Assembly (NCBI GenBank): GCA_013398275.1
Contig: VZSE01005864.1
Span: 510,040 to 574,039, forward strand
Source: Promerops cafer
Taxonomy: Eukaryota > Chordata > Aves > Passeriformes > Nectariniidae
Reading direction: 5' to 3'
DNA: 64,000 nucleotides
Position numbers and translations under genes: made by a program. The notes below the pieces were generated by a model, which was given only the letters and a program-made list of their open reading frames with translations, was not told the origin of the DNA and did not search any database. Below, in pieces: positions 1 to 12,977 of this stretch. Numbering within the stretch: position 1 is the first letter of the stretch; each line of letters begins with the position of its first letter.

Positions 1-510
1 CTGCTGGAGCTGTCCTTTCTCACGGAGCGTTGCCTAAAGCGGAATTGCAGCCGCACATCAAACTGGGTGGGGGACTGAGTGATACTGGAACAAATGGAAG
101 TGACTGGAAAAATTGCTCTTGTCCTCCCAGCCAGGCCCAGCTGCCATTTTGATTTCTCTCCACCTTGGTGGCTGTCCCTGGACTTCTGCAGGGTTTGTCC
201 TGCTGTACCCTGTGCAGAGCCATTAATCATGTGTGACATCTAATGGGGCCCCAAATCACAGTGTTCACCATGACAGTTTGGGATGCCTGGATGCCTGGTG
301 ATTCTGGACTTTGAGTCCTTCTCAGCCTCAGCTGCAGAGCAGATCAGGCTGGAAGCTGCATCTGTGCCTGTTGATGAGGCCCCAGCCAAGGGCAGTCACA
401 GCACTGCTGCACCCAGAGCATCGATGCCACTCCTCTCCAGTGGGAACTCCCAGAGACAAAGGGAACAGGGACAGCAGGAGGGAGCGCTCATGGATCTCCT
501 GGAGACCACA

Positions 511-775
511 AAATCATAGAATCCTAGAATGGCTTGGGTTGAAAGGGACCATAAAGTCCACCCAGTCCCACCCCTGCCATGGGCAGGGACACCTTCCACT
601 ATCCCAGGAATATCCACTACCCCTGTCCAACTTGGCCTTGGACACTTCCAGGGATCCAGGGCCAGCTACAGCTTCACTGGGCAGCCTATGCCAGGGCCTC
701 ACCACCCTCACAGGGAAGAATTCCTTTCCAATATTCAATCTAAATCTATTCTGTCCCAGCTTAAAGGTGTTGATG
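511..775 (-). mobile_element. CR1 LINE 3' fragment
   Basis: The plus strand begins with 'aatcatagaatcctagaatgg', the reverse complement of a CR1 3' end with its ATTCTATGATT-like terminal repeat. It continues through the typical 'ggcttgggttgaaagggacc' and 'gccatgggcagggacacctt' blocks to the 'cctcacagggaagaattcctttcc' block. The element is therefore inserted on the minus strand and is a 5'-truncated tail with no intact ORF. The inner boundary is approximate. Confidence 0.88.
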
Positions 776-2832
776 CTGATGAAGAGATGGTGCTCCTCAT
801 CTCGTCTGCAGGAGCAGCAGCAGAGCTGACAGTGGCCTGCTCATCCCAGTGTCCAGAACAACACATGGAGGAACAGCCTGTTCCTCCCCCAGCCTGCAGA
901 GCCCAAGCCAATGCAGAGCCTCCCTGGACCAGGAACTGAGATCAATGGCATGGCTTAACTTTAGGCTCTGCTGCCTTGGGCCAGCTCAGCACTGTCGCCA
1001 CTGAGCCAAAACTTCGTGTAATCACATTACTGTTGCTGCCATTGCTTTTAAGAGAGCTTGTGCAGAACTCTTTCATTTCTGCAGTTTACACATCCATAAA
1101 AACCACACAGAGTACAGTGAGGTGTGGAAGAAACGCCATGAATTTTCATCATATTGGTATTTCTGGCCCAATTTACATCGTGACCATGTCCTTGGCGATG
1201 GGGAGCAATAAATACCCTCTGCCAGGCTCACGTTGCGATGGATGGGAGAGGAAACAGCAACCCAAAGGGTGTCACATTCTAGAAACCTGACCTGGAAAGA
1301 AGGATCCACAATTAACTAGATGGGTAAGGGAGTCTTGATTATCATAAAAAAACCCCCATGTGGCAAACAGTTTTCAAACATCTCAGATATTATTGATGAA
1401 TTTTCTGTTGATAGGAAGAATTCAAAGGGGTGCTATTAGCATTCTGGACAGAGAGGGAGCAGATCTATAGCACGGCTCTCAACAAACACGTTGCTGCAGT
1501 AAACTTCTTTAGCACTTTGCAATTCACATCTGATCTCTGCTGACCTTCTTTTTTCTCCTAATTAAACCTTTAGCTTGCAAATGAGCCATTTCCTACATCA
1601 AACTGGTAGATGGCGAAGGAGGAAATTCTACCCGCGATTTATAGGAGCTGCTGGTGACCCAACTGTCTATCACAAACTGTTCTAATTGATCCCTCTTTGA
1701 ATTAAACTTGACCAATTACTTGCTCCTAGGTGAACAAAGACGAGACTCCCCTTAAAAGCTGTTGTGCCGACGGCAGCCAGCAAAGCAGTGGGTGGGAGAT
1801 GCACAGCATTTTGTGCACATAAGAAGGCAAAGTCTGAGTGCCCCCAGCACCCCAAACCTCTGCTTTCCTGAACCAAGTGTTTTCCCAGAGTGGTGTTTTT
1901 GAAGGAGAGTGCATGGGGGGGAATTAGAATGCTGCTCCCACAAGCTTTGTTCATTTCCTCACCTGCTGTCACTCCTGCCTTGGTTTTGGAGCTCCAGGCT
2001 GCTCATGTCCCTCAGTCCTCTTCCAGTGCAGTGCTGTGGCTGCCTGTAAAGTCCTTTCTGACCCAAGGAGAGATGCCCCAAATCAATCAGTGCCTGGTCT
2101 GTCTCCTGATGGGGACTCAGGGAGGGAATGGAATATCTGAGATGGGTGTAACAGCACGATGTTGAACTGCTGACCTCAGGGGTTCAAATGTATTCTTGGC
2201 TGAACTATGTAGGGCTTTCCTGTCCAGATGAGTCCTGTACCCTTCCCTGTGGCTGAAAAGTGGGACTCTGACTGGGAGAGCACCCTGTGGCAGCAGGGAA
2301 GGATCCTTGGCTTGGCTGGACAGCAAGAAGCTGGAGCTGCACCAGCCAGCAGCGACACAAGGAGAGTGAAATCAGTCCAGTCCATTAAAAAGTCATGAGT
2401 CTCGCCTCAAAATCCTGTACAGAAGTACATTTTATCTGATTTTCCTTGTCTCCTGGCTCCAGAGTGTGCATTTTCAAGCCTTGCTTCTACAGCTGAAATG
2501 ATGAGAAATGTCCTTTCCCACAGGAACTCCTGGTGGCTGCAGCTTCCCAAACAGCATCAGGCTGCAGGACCTGGCACTCCTGTCATTCCTCTGCCTGCCC
2601 CATCCAAGCATTTCCAAAGGCACTGGGTGCAAATCCCACTTCAGCCAGCAGCTCTTGCCCTGTGGAACAGGCTCTGCCACTGGAGCATCCCAGTGCTGCA
2701 TCCTGGGAAAATTTCAGCCTTTTCCTCTCCTCTCTGAACCACAGGGAGTGGAAGACCTCACCAGCATTCCTGCCCCACATCCAAAGCATCACTGGGAAAA
2801 TGCTCATCCTCTCCAGGAATATTGGACATCAT

Positions 2833-3061
2833 GCTGGGAATTTTTCCCTGTTAGGGTGGGCAGGCCCTGCACAGGGTGCCCAGAGAAGCTGTGGCTGGCC
2901 CTGGATCCCTGGAAGTGTCCAAGGCCAGGCTGGACAGGGCTTGGAGCACCCTGGGACAGTGGAAGGTGTCCCTGCCCATGGCAGGGGTGGCACTGGATGG
3001 GCTTTAATGTTCCTCCCAACCCAAACCATGGTTCCAAACCATTCCATGATTCTGTGATTTC
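2833..3061 (+). mobile_element. CR1 LINE 3' fragment
   Basis: This copy lies in the opposite orientation to most others in the window. The plus strand runs from 'ccctgttagggtgggcaggc' through 'gtgtccctgcccatggcagg' to the 3' end at 'ccattccatgattctgtgat'. It is 5' truncated and has no retained reverse transcriptase. The overlapping open frames at 2,508-3,100 are readings of this repeat rather than genes. Confidence 0.88.
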
Positions 3062-4590
3062 CAGCTGTGGGAGTTCCCCTGGGCTGTGACTGTGACCCAC
3101 ACCTCTGCTTCTACAGCAAACCTCAGAAAAAAGGTGATTTTTTTACCCAGCTCATCCCTCATCCCGGGTGAAGCAGATCCCTTCCAATTACTGTGCCAGA
3201 GGAACCATCCCAGTGACTCACTGTGGAGGGGAGGGTCCCAGGGCTCCCCAAGGCACTAACGAGGGCTGCCAGACCCCCCGGAGCCCTTCGGGGTGGCATT
3301 ATAACGTGGCTGACATTTTCCACGCTCCCTCCTTAGTCCTCTGGCTGCGATATAAATTTTCTGGGAGTTCTGCTGTGTTATTTGCATGCATCCACAGCAG
3401 TGTTTGTTTTCACACGGTGACCTACATAACTCATTTTAATACGTACCCAGGCAGCAGGGCTGGGCTGCAGGGGTGTCAGGGGGATGCAGAGCTCAGCTGC
3501 AATGAATCCATCATCCCTGTATTTTGGGAGAGGACGGTGGGGGCAGTGGCATTCCCTCCTCTGGCTGTCCTGCTGGAGCCCTCTGTGCTGGTAGAAATGG
3601 TGTTGGGCCTTTTCCAATGATTGCCAAATGGATGAACTCTTCTTAGCTGTCAATCTTCATGAAATATTCATATTTTATTTAATTTGGCTCCTCTGTTCTC
3701 TTCCCTTTTCATAAGACAATGACTGCTGTTAGCAGAAACAGACTGGTTCTCCAGGAGCCCCCAGCTATGGGAAAGGTGGGAGTGCTCCCTCAGGCTACAC
3801 ACTTCCAAGTATTTGGGAATATGAATTTTGTTCTGCAATTTGTCCTCATGTAAGAGCCATCAGGATGTGCTGCTGTTGCCCCTGTGGCGAGCCCAGCCTG
3901 ACCCCAGGCCAGGCTCTGCCTCTTCTTCACTTAATATTAAATATTGTTAAATATTTAAGCAAAATGGAGTTGGCTCTGATTTAGGAGAATCACAGAGCAG
4001 ACCCTTTGCAGCTACAGGGGCTGTACCTGACCCTCCTTAGCCAGAAAATCATAAAAAATAAGCCCCATTCCGTTCTGTTTTGGCTCTGTCAGAGGAGGTC
4101 CCCAAGCTCTGGCTGGAGAGAGGAGCTGGCCCCACTCCTGGTCCCACTGCAGACACTCCCAGTGCTGCGTGTCCTTCATCTGGCCCATTCCAGCTGTAAT
4201 TGCAGCAGCCTGAACCACCACACGGGTTTCTGTGCTGATATTTCATGACATTTTATGTACATAATCTGCATATGTTATTTTTAGCAAACTTTCTCCCCGG
4301 GACAGCCTCATGTGCTCCACATCTTGATCCCATGAGTATGTTCTGCAGTTGGGAGAGGTTTGATTTTTTTTTTTCTTCTTTTTTTTTTTGTACTTTTTGC
4401 TCAGTCAAGATCAGGTTTTGAATTGCAGCAGCAACACACACATACCATACTTTACTTTCTTTTCACAAGGCAGCTTTAGGGGGGGGATAAAAAACCCAAA
4501 AAGCAAAGGTGAGTGAGGCGGCCCAGCTCCCATTTCCAGGAATTTCCTTGCTTGGGATGCTTTGGGGTGAGTTACCATCATTCCCCCAGA

Positions 4591-4737
4591 GAAATAGCAT
4601 CCTTCTTGAGTGGAAATAGCATTGTTCTTGGTGGAAATAGCATCATTCCTGTGGAAATAGCATCATTCTTGGTGGAGACAGCATCATTCTTGGTGGTAAC
4701 AGCATAATTCTTGGTGGAAGCAACATCATTTTGGGTA
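4591..4737. repeat. 21-bp minisatellite, about 7 copies
   Basis: Seven head-to-tail units of 20-22 bp follow the pattern 'gaaatagcatcattcttggtg', with substitutions between units (gaaatagcatccttcttgag, gagacagcatcattcttggt, gtaacagcataattcttggt). Because the unit is 21 bp, a frame can stay open through it. This produces the repetitive 'NSI..VEIASFLVETASFLV' reading, which is not evidence of a protein. Confidence 0.9.
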
Positions 4738-6059
4738 TTTTGGGAGCGGGACAAGTCCTTGCTCTTTGCTGGAAATGCTTTGCCACAGGGAGATGCTACA
4801 TGGAAATGCAGCATTTGCTGCAGGGAGATTTGTCCTCTTGGGTGTTTCTTAGGAACTGTGGCTCCAAGCTCCATGCCTGCGTGGGAGATGCAGCTCTTGG
4901 CTGGAGACTCTGAGTCCTTTCGCAGGGAAAACCCCAAAATTTGAAAATTAGGTCTGCCTTAACTCTTTGGAGGTGGTGTTCCCTGAGAAAATGGGGCTTT
5001 GGCAAACTCAGAGCATTTGTGGATATTTGCTGGTTGGAACAGGAATGCTGGCCTTGGGAGGACACCTTCCCGTGGTGGTCTGTGAAGGGGTGGTCCTTGC
5101 AGGGAGGATGGGGTCCATGCAGGGAGGATCCCTGAAGGCACCAGTGGTGTCCCATGGGCTCCTCCTTGGAGGAGCAGCCACAGGTGAGCCCGAGTGCCCT
5201 TGAGCAAAGCTGGGCCAAGGCCACTGCTCTTAGAAAGGGAACAGCTCCACCACAAAATTAGCTTTCATTTCCAAGGCTTTTTGTGAGCCACAAAAAAGGA
5301 TCTTGTGAGATTTTGTGAGGATCTTGGGATTCCTGTCTGTGCTGGCCATCAGCACCTCGTGGCTTCACCAGCACACGCCAAGGCCTCTGCTCCAGTGCAC
5401 AACCAGGAATTCTCTCCTGCTGAGCCATAACCCCTGGCCCGGGTGTCCCCTGTCACCTCAGACAGGGAGAGCTTCTAGAACACAGGAGAAGAGTTTGTTT
5501 GAGAGACACAAGGCTTGAAGAGGTTTTTTTTAGGTCTCACTTGGCCGCCCTCCCCACAGCGCCATGCCCCGGGGCAGGAGGAGCCGTGTGATTCATGGAT
5601 CCATCCTGGCTCCTTCGCCCAGGGGCAGGACCCCTGGATCCAGGGGTACAAAAGGGACACGTGGTGACACATGGCAGAGCACAACCTTGAGCGGCACCCG
5701 CTGCAAGCAGCACCACGAGTTGTTCCACACGGCACAGCTGGGGCCTGGTTAAAAGCTCTTCCCGAGCGCTTGGAGCAACGAAACCTCTTTTTTCCAAGTC
5801 CTCGTTGTGTACTAATGAAGGAATAAAATAAACATTTGGTAACAAATCCAGCATATGGTTATTGTTTGCTGCAAGGACAGGGGAAAACATGACTCCATCG
5901 CCGGGCGAAAAGGCTGCAGCTGCGCTATTGCGTTTCCCCGCCGCGCTTTATTTAATAAACCTCGGCCTGCAGCCTTAACAAAATTTTTCTTCCCCCACCC
6001 CCCCAGCCCCCAGAGCTGGTTTTGGTGCCTTCTGCCACGATGGCCACGGCGGGGTCGCA

Positions 6060-6290
6060 TGTGCCCTTCGTTAGCCGAGGAATCTGCTTTCAATTCCGGC
6101 CCTTTGGGTTGTATTTTCACAGCGACTCATTAGTCAGCGGCCGCTGACAGGCCGCTGTAAGTGTGCCATCTCCCGCATTGTTTGTATGCAAGTGCAGCGC
6201 CCAAAATGATTTATTTAGGTTTTAATTAAAATTTGTGGATAGGCCAGTGATTTTTAGCAGCGCCGGTTCTAATTTGTGGTTGCAAGGGGG
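6060..6290. promoter_or_regulatory. Candidate conserved non-coding element
   Basis: This non-repetitive block mixes CpG-containing segments ('gcggccgctgacaggccgct') with AT-rich homeobox-like cores ('aatgatttatttagg', 'tttaattaaaatttg'). There is no coding potential or repeat signature. Many developmental transcription factor genes such as NFIA are flanked by conserved enhancers, so a regulatory role is possible. This is an impression from texture only, because no alignment was available. Confidence 0.25.
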
Positions 6291-6525
6291 AAAAAAAATA
6301 AAATGAAAAAAATCAATAAGCTTGTAGGGTTTATGTTTTTAGAGTTACCTGCTGGTCACTGGCCCCTGTGGGCCGGGCAGCTCCCAGCCCTACGCAGTCA
6401 GGAGAGATGGAACACCTTTGGTTCCCACATCAAGGCACAGACCTGGAATTACTCCAGCAGGCAAATCAGTGTCCCATGAGTGATATCCTGATGAACGCAA
6501 CACCAGACCAAGCTCTGAGCAGCTG

Positions 6526-6980
6526 CAGAATCCCAGAATGGCTTGGGTTGGAAGGGGCCTTAAAGTTCATCCGCCCCTTGCCATGGGCAGGGACCCCTTC
6601 CACTATCCCAGGTTGCTCCAGCCTGGCCTTGGACACTGCCAGGGATCCAGGGGCAGCCACAGCTGCTCTGGGCACCCTCTGCCAGGGCCTGCCCATCCTC
6701 CCAGCCAGGAATTCCTTCCCAATATCCCATCCATCCCTGCCCTCTGGCAGTGGGAAACCATTCCCTGTGTCCTGTCCCTCCATCCCTTGTCCCCAGTCCC
6801 TCTCCAGCTCTCCTGGAGTCCCTTTAGGCTCTGCAAGGGGCTCTGAGGTGTCCCTGGAGCCTTCTCTTCTCCAGGTGAGCCCCCCCAGCTCTCCCAGCCT
6901 GGCTCCAGAGCAGATGAACTCCAGCCCTCAGAGCATCTCTGTGGCCTCCTTTGGATTCGCTCCAGCAGGTCCACGTCCTC
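6526..6980 (-). mobile_element. CR1 LINE 3' fragment (longer copy)
   Basis: The copy starts at 'cagaatcccagaatggcttg' and runs through 'gccatgggcagggacccctt'. It then continues into the more internal CR1 region ('ctctccagctctcctggagt', 'gagcatctctgtggcctcct', 'gctccagcaggtccacgtcc'). At about 450 bp it is longer than most copies here, but it is still 5' truncated. An AT-rich run (about 6,981-7,047) follows on the inner side. Confidence 0.9.
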
Positions 6981-9900
6981 CTTATATTTAATTATCCTAT
7001 ATTTAATTATATTCTAATTTAATTAATATCCTTCATATATTTAATTGCATGTTCAGGATCACAGCAGTACCCAGGAGGAAGGTGAGTAACAGAGGGAGGT
7101 GGCTGAGCCCTGAGGTCCCACTAGCAAGACAGGTGACTTGTGCCTTGAAAACAGAAGTTATGATTTAAAAACGCTTTGTGGGGTGTGGTTCACCCTCTCC
7201 AAAATAACCTGGAGCGCCTGGATGCCTTCCCCACTGGCAGCATCCCTCATTCCCCTGGAGCAGCAGTAATTTATCTTGCTGGTAACTTTTTGTGACTCTA
7301 AAAGAACAACCAGGGGTGGAAGGATGAAGGGGTTGTGGTGGGCGAGTTGGTGAAGCCTCAGGGGCCCCCCTCGCCCCGTGGGACCCCCTGGCCACTGGCC
7401 CAGTGAGAGGGGATGTGTTGCTCTTGCTGGATGAAGATTTTCTTGCTGCTCATGACATCAGGATGTGCTTCTATAAGGTGCAGTAAAGCACTAAGAGACT
7501 GAACTCATGCCCGCCCTGCCCAAATTACGAAGTTTGAAGCCTTTCTTGGCCTAATACCACAGCTCGGAGAAGTCCCTGCTGTACCTGATGTAAACATGTA
7601 TTAATTAAAGCACTTTGGAAATGCAGAGTATTGACCTAACAGACCGTAATGGCTCTTCTTGAGCAATTACAATCCATCACACAGCTCCAGACTTCGGGAG
7701 GGATTTTTTTCGGAGGCGCGTTATTGACCCGACGGCCCCGCGCGGTTTCCTCCCTCACACAGACCCTTCCTGCCCCAGGGCTTGCATCCTTCCCGGGGAA
7801 ATAGTTAGAGGGGGAGGCCTTAAATCCCTTAAAATTAATAACTAGGACGTATTCCATCCTGCCCCCTCCCCACCATGTGCCTCCTCTCCCACTCCCCATC
7901 ACCAAGGGCACTTTAAAGCCTTTCCACCCACCTGCAGACCCAGGGAAACACCCAGAGAGAAATATTTATATCTAAAAGAAAAACTTTGTGCTTTCCAGTG
8001 GTGGAAACCCTCCTCAAATAAAGCATTTATCTCCTGAGACTTATACCTTCTAATTTAATTTTCCCCTAAATCAAACAGGGTATTAATCCACAATAGAAAA
8101 CACGTTCCAGTTGCACAAACAATATTTAAATGGTATAATAGGGACATCTTTTATAAATACTTCTAACAAATCCTGAAAAAAACCCGAATGTGTGGGCTAT
8201 AATTAATAGAAATGCCAAGTGCCAGCTAGCCAGGAAAACTCCAGCATCATAAATCTGCCCTGAGCCTTCTCACACATGCTGATGGATGGGGACTTGCAGC
8301 TAAAATATTTAACAATCAATAATTCAAATACCTATCCTACCCTATTAAATTTGTCACATTTATTTATACATGCAACATCCAGCTGAAGTTTCTCTAAAAG
8401 TTGGGCCTCTCTTCCACCCAGTTACAACTTGAAGAATTTTGGAAGAGCCTTGGAAAGGAAAAAAAGGTGTCGGGATATGAAATTCCTGTGGGGAAATAAG
8501 GAACAATGGGAGGGGGGGAATTAAATCCCATATCCCAAAATAGTTGGCTGCATCTCCCTCACCCTAATGGGTTTGGATAATGCAGTGTGCAGGCAGGTGC
8601 TGTGTCCTATGAATCACATTTATAGGGATATTTTCCAATTTCTTTGCCGCCCAAGGCAGGGAGCTGCCGTTCATCCTCCGCAGATGAATATTTCGGTGGC
8701 ACAGGGTGGGCTGCAGCCCCTGCCCACATGCTGTGTCCCTCCCGGAGCAAATCCTGTAAAAATCTAAAAAAGCCTGGAAGAAAGGGTGGCTTTGGGGCTG
8801 CCCTGAATGGCAGCAATGCTTTGTGAGAGTAGAATGGGACATAAATAAATAAATAAGCACATGCTGAGTGCAGCACTGGTGAGAGGACAATGATGGTAAT
8901 AATATTATCAATACTGCTAATAATATTAATAATCAAATAATATCAAATCTGCTAATATATTAATAATCAAAGGACATCTTTCCCTTTTGCAGCACCAGCA
9001 GCCTGACTCCATTTCTTGGTGGTTTTTAGGAAAGTGGGATGACTGCATGGTTTATCAGGTGGCTCCTCTCCTCACCAATGGCCTCCATAAAAATAACAAC
9101 AATGGGGAAAGCTCGGCTCTGTTTCCATTGATCCAGAGGCAGAGGAGGTGGCTCAGAGCATCCCCTGAGCTGCTGGAGACTTGGCCATGCCTCCAGCTGC
9201 CTGTGGCATGGAGGGTCCCTCGGCTCCCTGAGCATCACTGATTTTAAAGGAGCACCAAAAGTGACCTGAGAGGTTACAAAACTCCTGCACCCAAATTTCT
9301 GGAAGCATTTGAAAATCCCCGTGGAGCTATATATGGGTAAGGAATGAAGGGTGTTGACCATGGTCCCTGACCCACCAGAGTGTGTGCCTGTGGGCCCAAA
9401 TTATGGTGTTATAAATCTCTGTGGCAAATTTATTGCCATAATTTATCAGCTCCTGTTGCTGAATGGCCAAGCAGTTAATTTTGAGATGAAGTGGTGCCAT
9501 TTTCATCAATACCTGTGTGCTAACTGCCCATCAAAACATCAGCTGCAATTAATACAGCGTTGCTGAAGCACTGAACCAATAAATATTTCCAGTCTTGGCT
9601 GGTCTTCAGCAGGTGTCGGAGGGACCCATCGCCTCAGTGAGCCCTGTTCCAGTTGCATTTAAGGAACGTTTGCATTAAAGGAAGAGGTTAAGTAGCCAGA
9701 TCTCCCTCTGAGCAGGGCAAAGCACCTGCATTTCCCAGCCTAAACACCGCCCTGTGCTTTTTCCACCCAAAGTTTTTTGATTTCTGTGAGGGGCTATTGC
9801 GTATTCCTCCTGCGTCCTGAGCCAGGCTGACACATTTTGATAGCGATAAATAATAAATGGGATTTATTTCCTTAGATGCTGATGGAGACCTTTTCTCCCA

Positions 9901-11687
9901 CAGGAAGAAAGAGAAAGCCAGAAAGCTGGAGGGGAAGAAAACGTGCAAGGAAAGGAGGGAGAAAGCAGAAGGTGGTGCCTGAGCCCCAGATGGTGCTCAC
10001 CCCACTGCCAGCACAGCCATCATCTTTGTGGGACAAGGTCACCCCTTGCACCCCTTGTGCTTCCTCCACCAAACCCAGGGCAGCCTCAGCCAACACCCTC
10101 AATAATGAAGGGTATAAATAAATAACAGTGAATGATATTTTAGGGAGGGATGGACAACAATGGGGAACAGGCAGTGGTGAGGAGCAGTTGGAGCTGATGG
10201 GCGACACCTCCCTTTGTGCTGTAATTGCACTTTTTTAAAGCAGGTGTTAATTTTTCTGTGTCTATTCATGCAGTGATGTACACGGGTGGGTGCCTGTCCC
10301 TCCCTCCCTCCCATCCCGGTATCCCCCGTGCTCACAGCCAGTGCTGGGAGGAAGCATCCAGCTCTGACAGCCCCATGGGACAGGCTGGCCCACACCTGGG
10401 CTCACTTCCAAGCCCACGGGGCACCACCACCACCATTTGGGCTGTTTTTAGCCCAACTGGGACAGCGAGCACAGGCTCAGCACCCTCACCCCCCCTCTTC
10501 CTCCCTCCTCCCAGAGCCTGTGGGGGTGAAAGGGGCCAGCGCTGCTGGCAAGCCCTGCCTGGGGTACTGTGTTTCCTTTGAGGACAGATTTGGCTTTTCC
10601 TTACTGTCTGGTCTCCTTTATGAGAAAAAAAAGCCAAATTGAACAGATTCCAACCTGTCCTCAGCTGCCACATCACGCATCGGTGCCAGCACTGCCCACG
10701 TTGGAGGCAGCGACCAGGACACAGCGAGGGGCACAGACAGGGTCCCCCCCTGGGGATGGTGACATTAGAGCTGTGCCCAGCCTGACCCTCCCACCCTGGC
10801 CTTGTAGCCAAAATCAAAACTCTGTGGAGGTGTGAGAAAGGAAATACCAGCGGTTTATGTGTGTCAGGCAGCTATTTGTTAGAAAACACTCATTTCCCCC
10901 CAAATAAAATGGAAGAGCTGCTGGTGCAGCTGGTGCTGCCCAGGGAAGGGCCGGGGGTCCCTGCCTGCTGTCCCCGAGGGCAGTGGCAGAGCTGCTCCAG
11001 CCCTCACCCTTCATCGGCCTCAGTGTCTGCTTCTTCATAGAAAACAGCCAGAATGGCTTAAATGCAAAAAACCTTTCTGCAAATACTACATTCTGCACGT
11101 ATCTTTTAAGCAAAAGGTGTTGCAGAGTGAAAAACTTTGAAGGAAACGTTAACATTTGTAAAAAAGAGTAATTTTTGCCTATTTCTGCACCCAGAGCCTT
11201 GCAGAGAGAGGCAGCTCTGCCTGCAGCTCCAAGGTCAATCCTAACAGCCGTGGCTGTACTGGGGCTCCTCGGAAATATGGCAATATTTTTATAGTTTAGC
11301 TACATTTAAAGATGCATTGTAGCATTTGCAGCATTTATTAATCTCCTGGATCTTTCCTAGGTGTGCTTCGTCCCTTTAATTTGAATGATTAATCTGCAGA
11401 GATTTGCTGAGGATTAATCCGATATTGCGCGAGGAACGATTTTGTGTCACGGGACACCAAAAACAGGGGGAAGAGTGGCCGATGTGACAAGAGTGACTCG
11501 ATTTAACCAAATATCCCCATGATTTGGGAGGAAGCTGCTGCCTGGGAGCCTGCCCGGGCTGCAGGGCTGGGGCCAGGAGAGGTTGATGCCCGCGGTGGCC
11601 GGCGATGCCCACGGTCCTACAGCCACAACCCCACCCCGTGCCCGGCTGGGAGTAAATAACAACACGGCCTGTTAGCATTAGCAATTT

Positions 11688-11693
11688 TTTATT
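11688..11693 (-). terminator. NFIA: Distal poly(A) signal of NFIA (AATAAA)
   Basis: The minus strand reads AATAAA here. A CA dinucleotide suitable for cleavage lies 17-18 nt downstream (11,671-11,670), followed by a GU-rich element (GTGTTGTT, 11,666-11,659). Signal, cleavage dinucleotide and downstream element are all in the right order. The position gives a 3' UTR of about 7.4 kb, close to what I recall for the long human NFIA transcript. The assignment as the main distal site is inferred and not supported by transcript data. Confidence 0.65.
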
Positions 11694-12906
11694 TTCCTTT
11701 TTTGTTGCATAGGAAATGCAGTACTTGCTTCCAGTAATTGTATTGTAATGTGAGAAGGTGGTAGCACTAATGGTTGAATACAAGAGTTAAACTAATCCAC
11801 ACCAGCTCAAAAAACCTGCGGAGACTTAGTTGAATAAGAATGGATGCCCACAGTGATTCTCAACCAATTACAATTTTTTTCACAGAACACAGTAAAACTA
11901 AAATGGTAACTATGAGAGTCAATACAAGTATACTAGAGGCACGAGGGGCCTGACTCATAAAAAAAAAATGAACACGACATGGTATTAACACGGGTGTCAA
12001 GTGAATTTGCAGCAGATCTTTCACACGGCCGGTGGAAATTTTAGCGCCTCAAACCTCAACCCGCCGCTGAGGGACTGGGCTGGGCTGGGGCAGAGTTTGG
12101 GAGAACCCGCACAGCCGGCCAAAATGGAGATTTCTCCTTGATTGTATTTCCCAAGAATTTCGTGGCCCTGTCCCCAAGGCAGCAGTTGCAACAAGGACGA
12201 GCGGCGTCGGTGGCGGATGCCGAGCCGGGCACTCTCGCACTCTACCATGCTCCATCTAGAAACTCATCTTCTTTTTGTTTTTCCCCTCATATTAATTTGT
12301 GGATGCACATAAAAGGGGGGGGGGGATTTCACCCAACACAATTGTTTTTGTTCATGCTCGAGCATAGAAGATTAACTAAGTGGAAAATAGTCTTCCCTAA
12401 AAAAAAAACAACCAAAAAAACAAGCATCCCAAGTACAAAAGTTCACATTGCGGGCGAGCGCTCGGCCCGACGGAGGGTTTCTCTAGAGCTCAGAGGTAGC
12501 GATCGAGCGCGTTTTGTTCTGGTGCGGACAAGATCTCTTTTGTGATCGAGTCGCGGTGTCCCGAGCCCCTGGCACCGGCCGGAGCCGTCCTCCCCCTTTT
12601 CCTCCTGCCAGCCTGCACCTCTGGGGTTTGGAGCATGGTCCTGCGCTGCCTCGCCTCCTCCACGGCCCCTTCCCACTGATTCCTGGTCTCCGCGGGGCTG
12701 GGGGAGGCGGAGAGGGGAAGGGGAGGGAGAGCAGGGCCAGCGGGGCTCGCCAGGGCGAAGCCCACCCTCAATTTGGAGGAGAGAAGCCCACCAGCCTCCC
12801 GTGTTAATAGCAAAGGAGCTTTTATGAATCGGGCCCAAAGTTTTGTACAGAGTTTGTTTGAAGAAAAATATTGCAACTGTGCATGAAACTAAACAACCAC
12901 ATGAGG

Positions 12907-12977
12907 TTTTTTTTTTCTTTTTTTCTTTTTTTTTTTTTTTTTTTNNNNNNNNTTTTTCTTTTTTTTTTTTTTTTTTT
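12907..12977. repeat. Poly(T) tract with an 8-N assembly gap
   Basis: The tract is nearly pure T on the plus strand, broken by a few C residues, and contains eight Ns at 12,945-12,952. In the NFIA mRNA it would be an A-rich tract. The gap shows that the assembler could not resolve the homopolymer, so its true length is unknown. Confidence 0.95.

Larger units (their letters stand above)
1..11669. other. Intergenic region downstream of NFIA
   Basis: No gene can be supported here. The open frames are short, overlap on both strands and lack splice structure or any recognisable domain. Several of the longest (around 311-939, 2,508-3,100 and 6,368-6,991) run through CR1 repeats and simply read the repeat. 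Apart from the CR1 copies, the 21-bp minisatellite at 4.6 kb and AT-rich runs near 6,980-7,050 and 8,890-8,970, the sequence looks like ordinary avian non-coding DNA. A few stretches (for example 6,060-6,290 and 7,540-7,700) have a texture often seen in conserved non-coding elements, but I cannot test conservation. Confidence 0.8.

Noticed and set aside
2508..3089. 193-codon and 174-codon plus-strand open frames
   Set aside because: The second half reads through the CR1 copy at 2,833-3,061, and the first half shows no domain or splice context.
6368..6991. 207-codon plus-strand open frame
   Set aside because: Most of it is antisense CR1 sequence (6,526-6,980).
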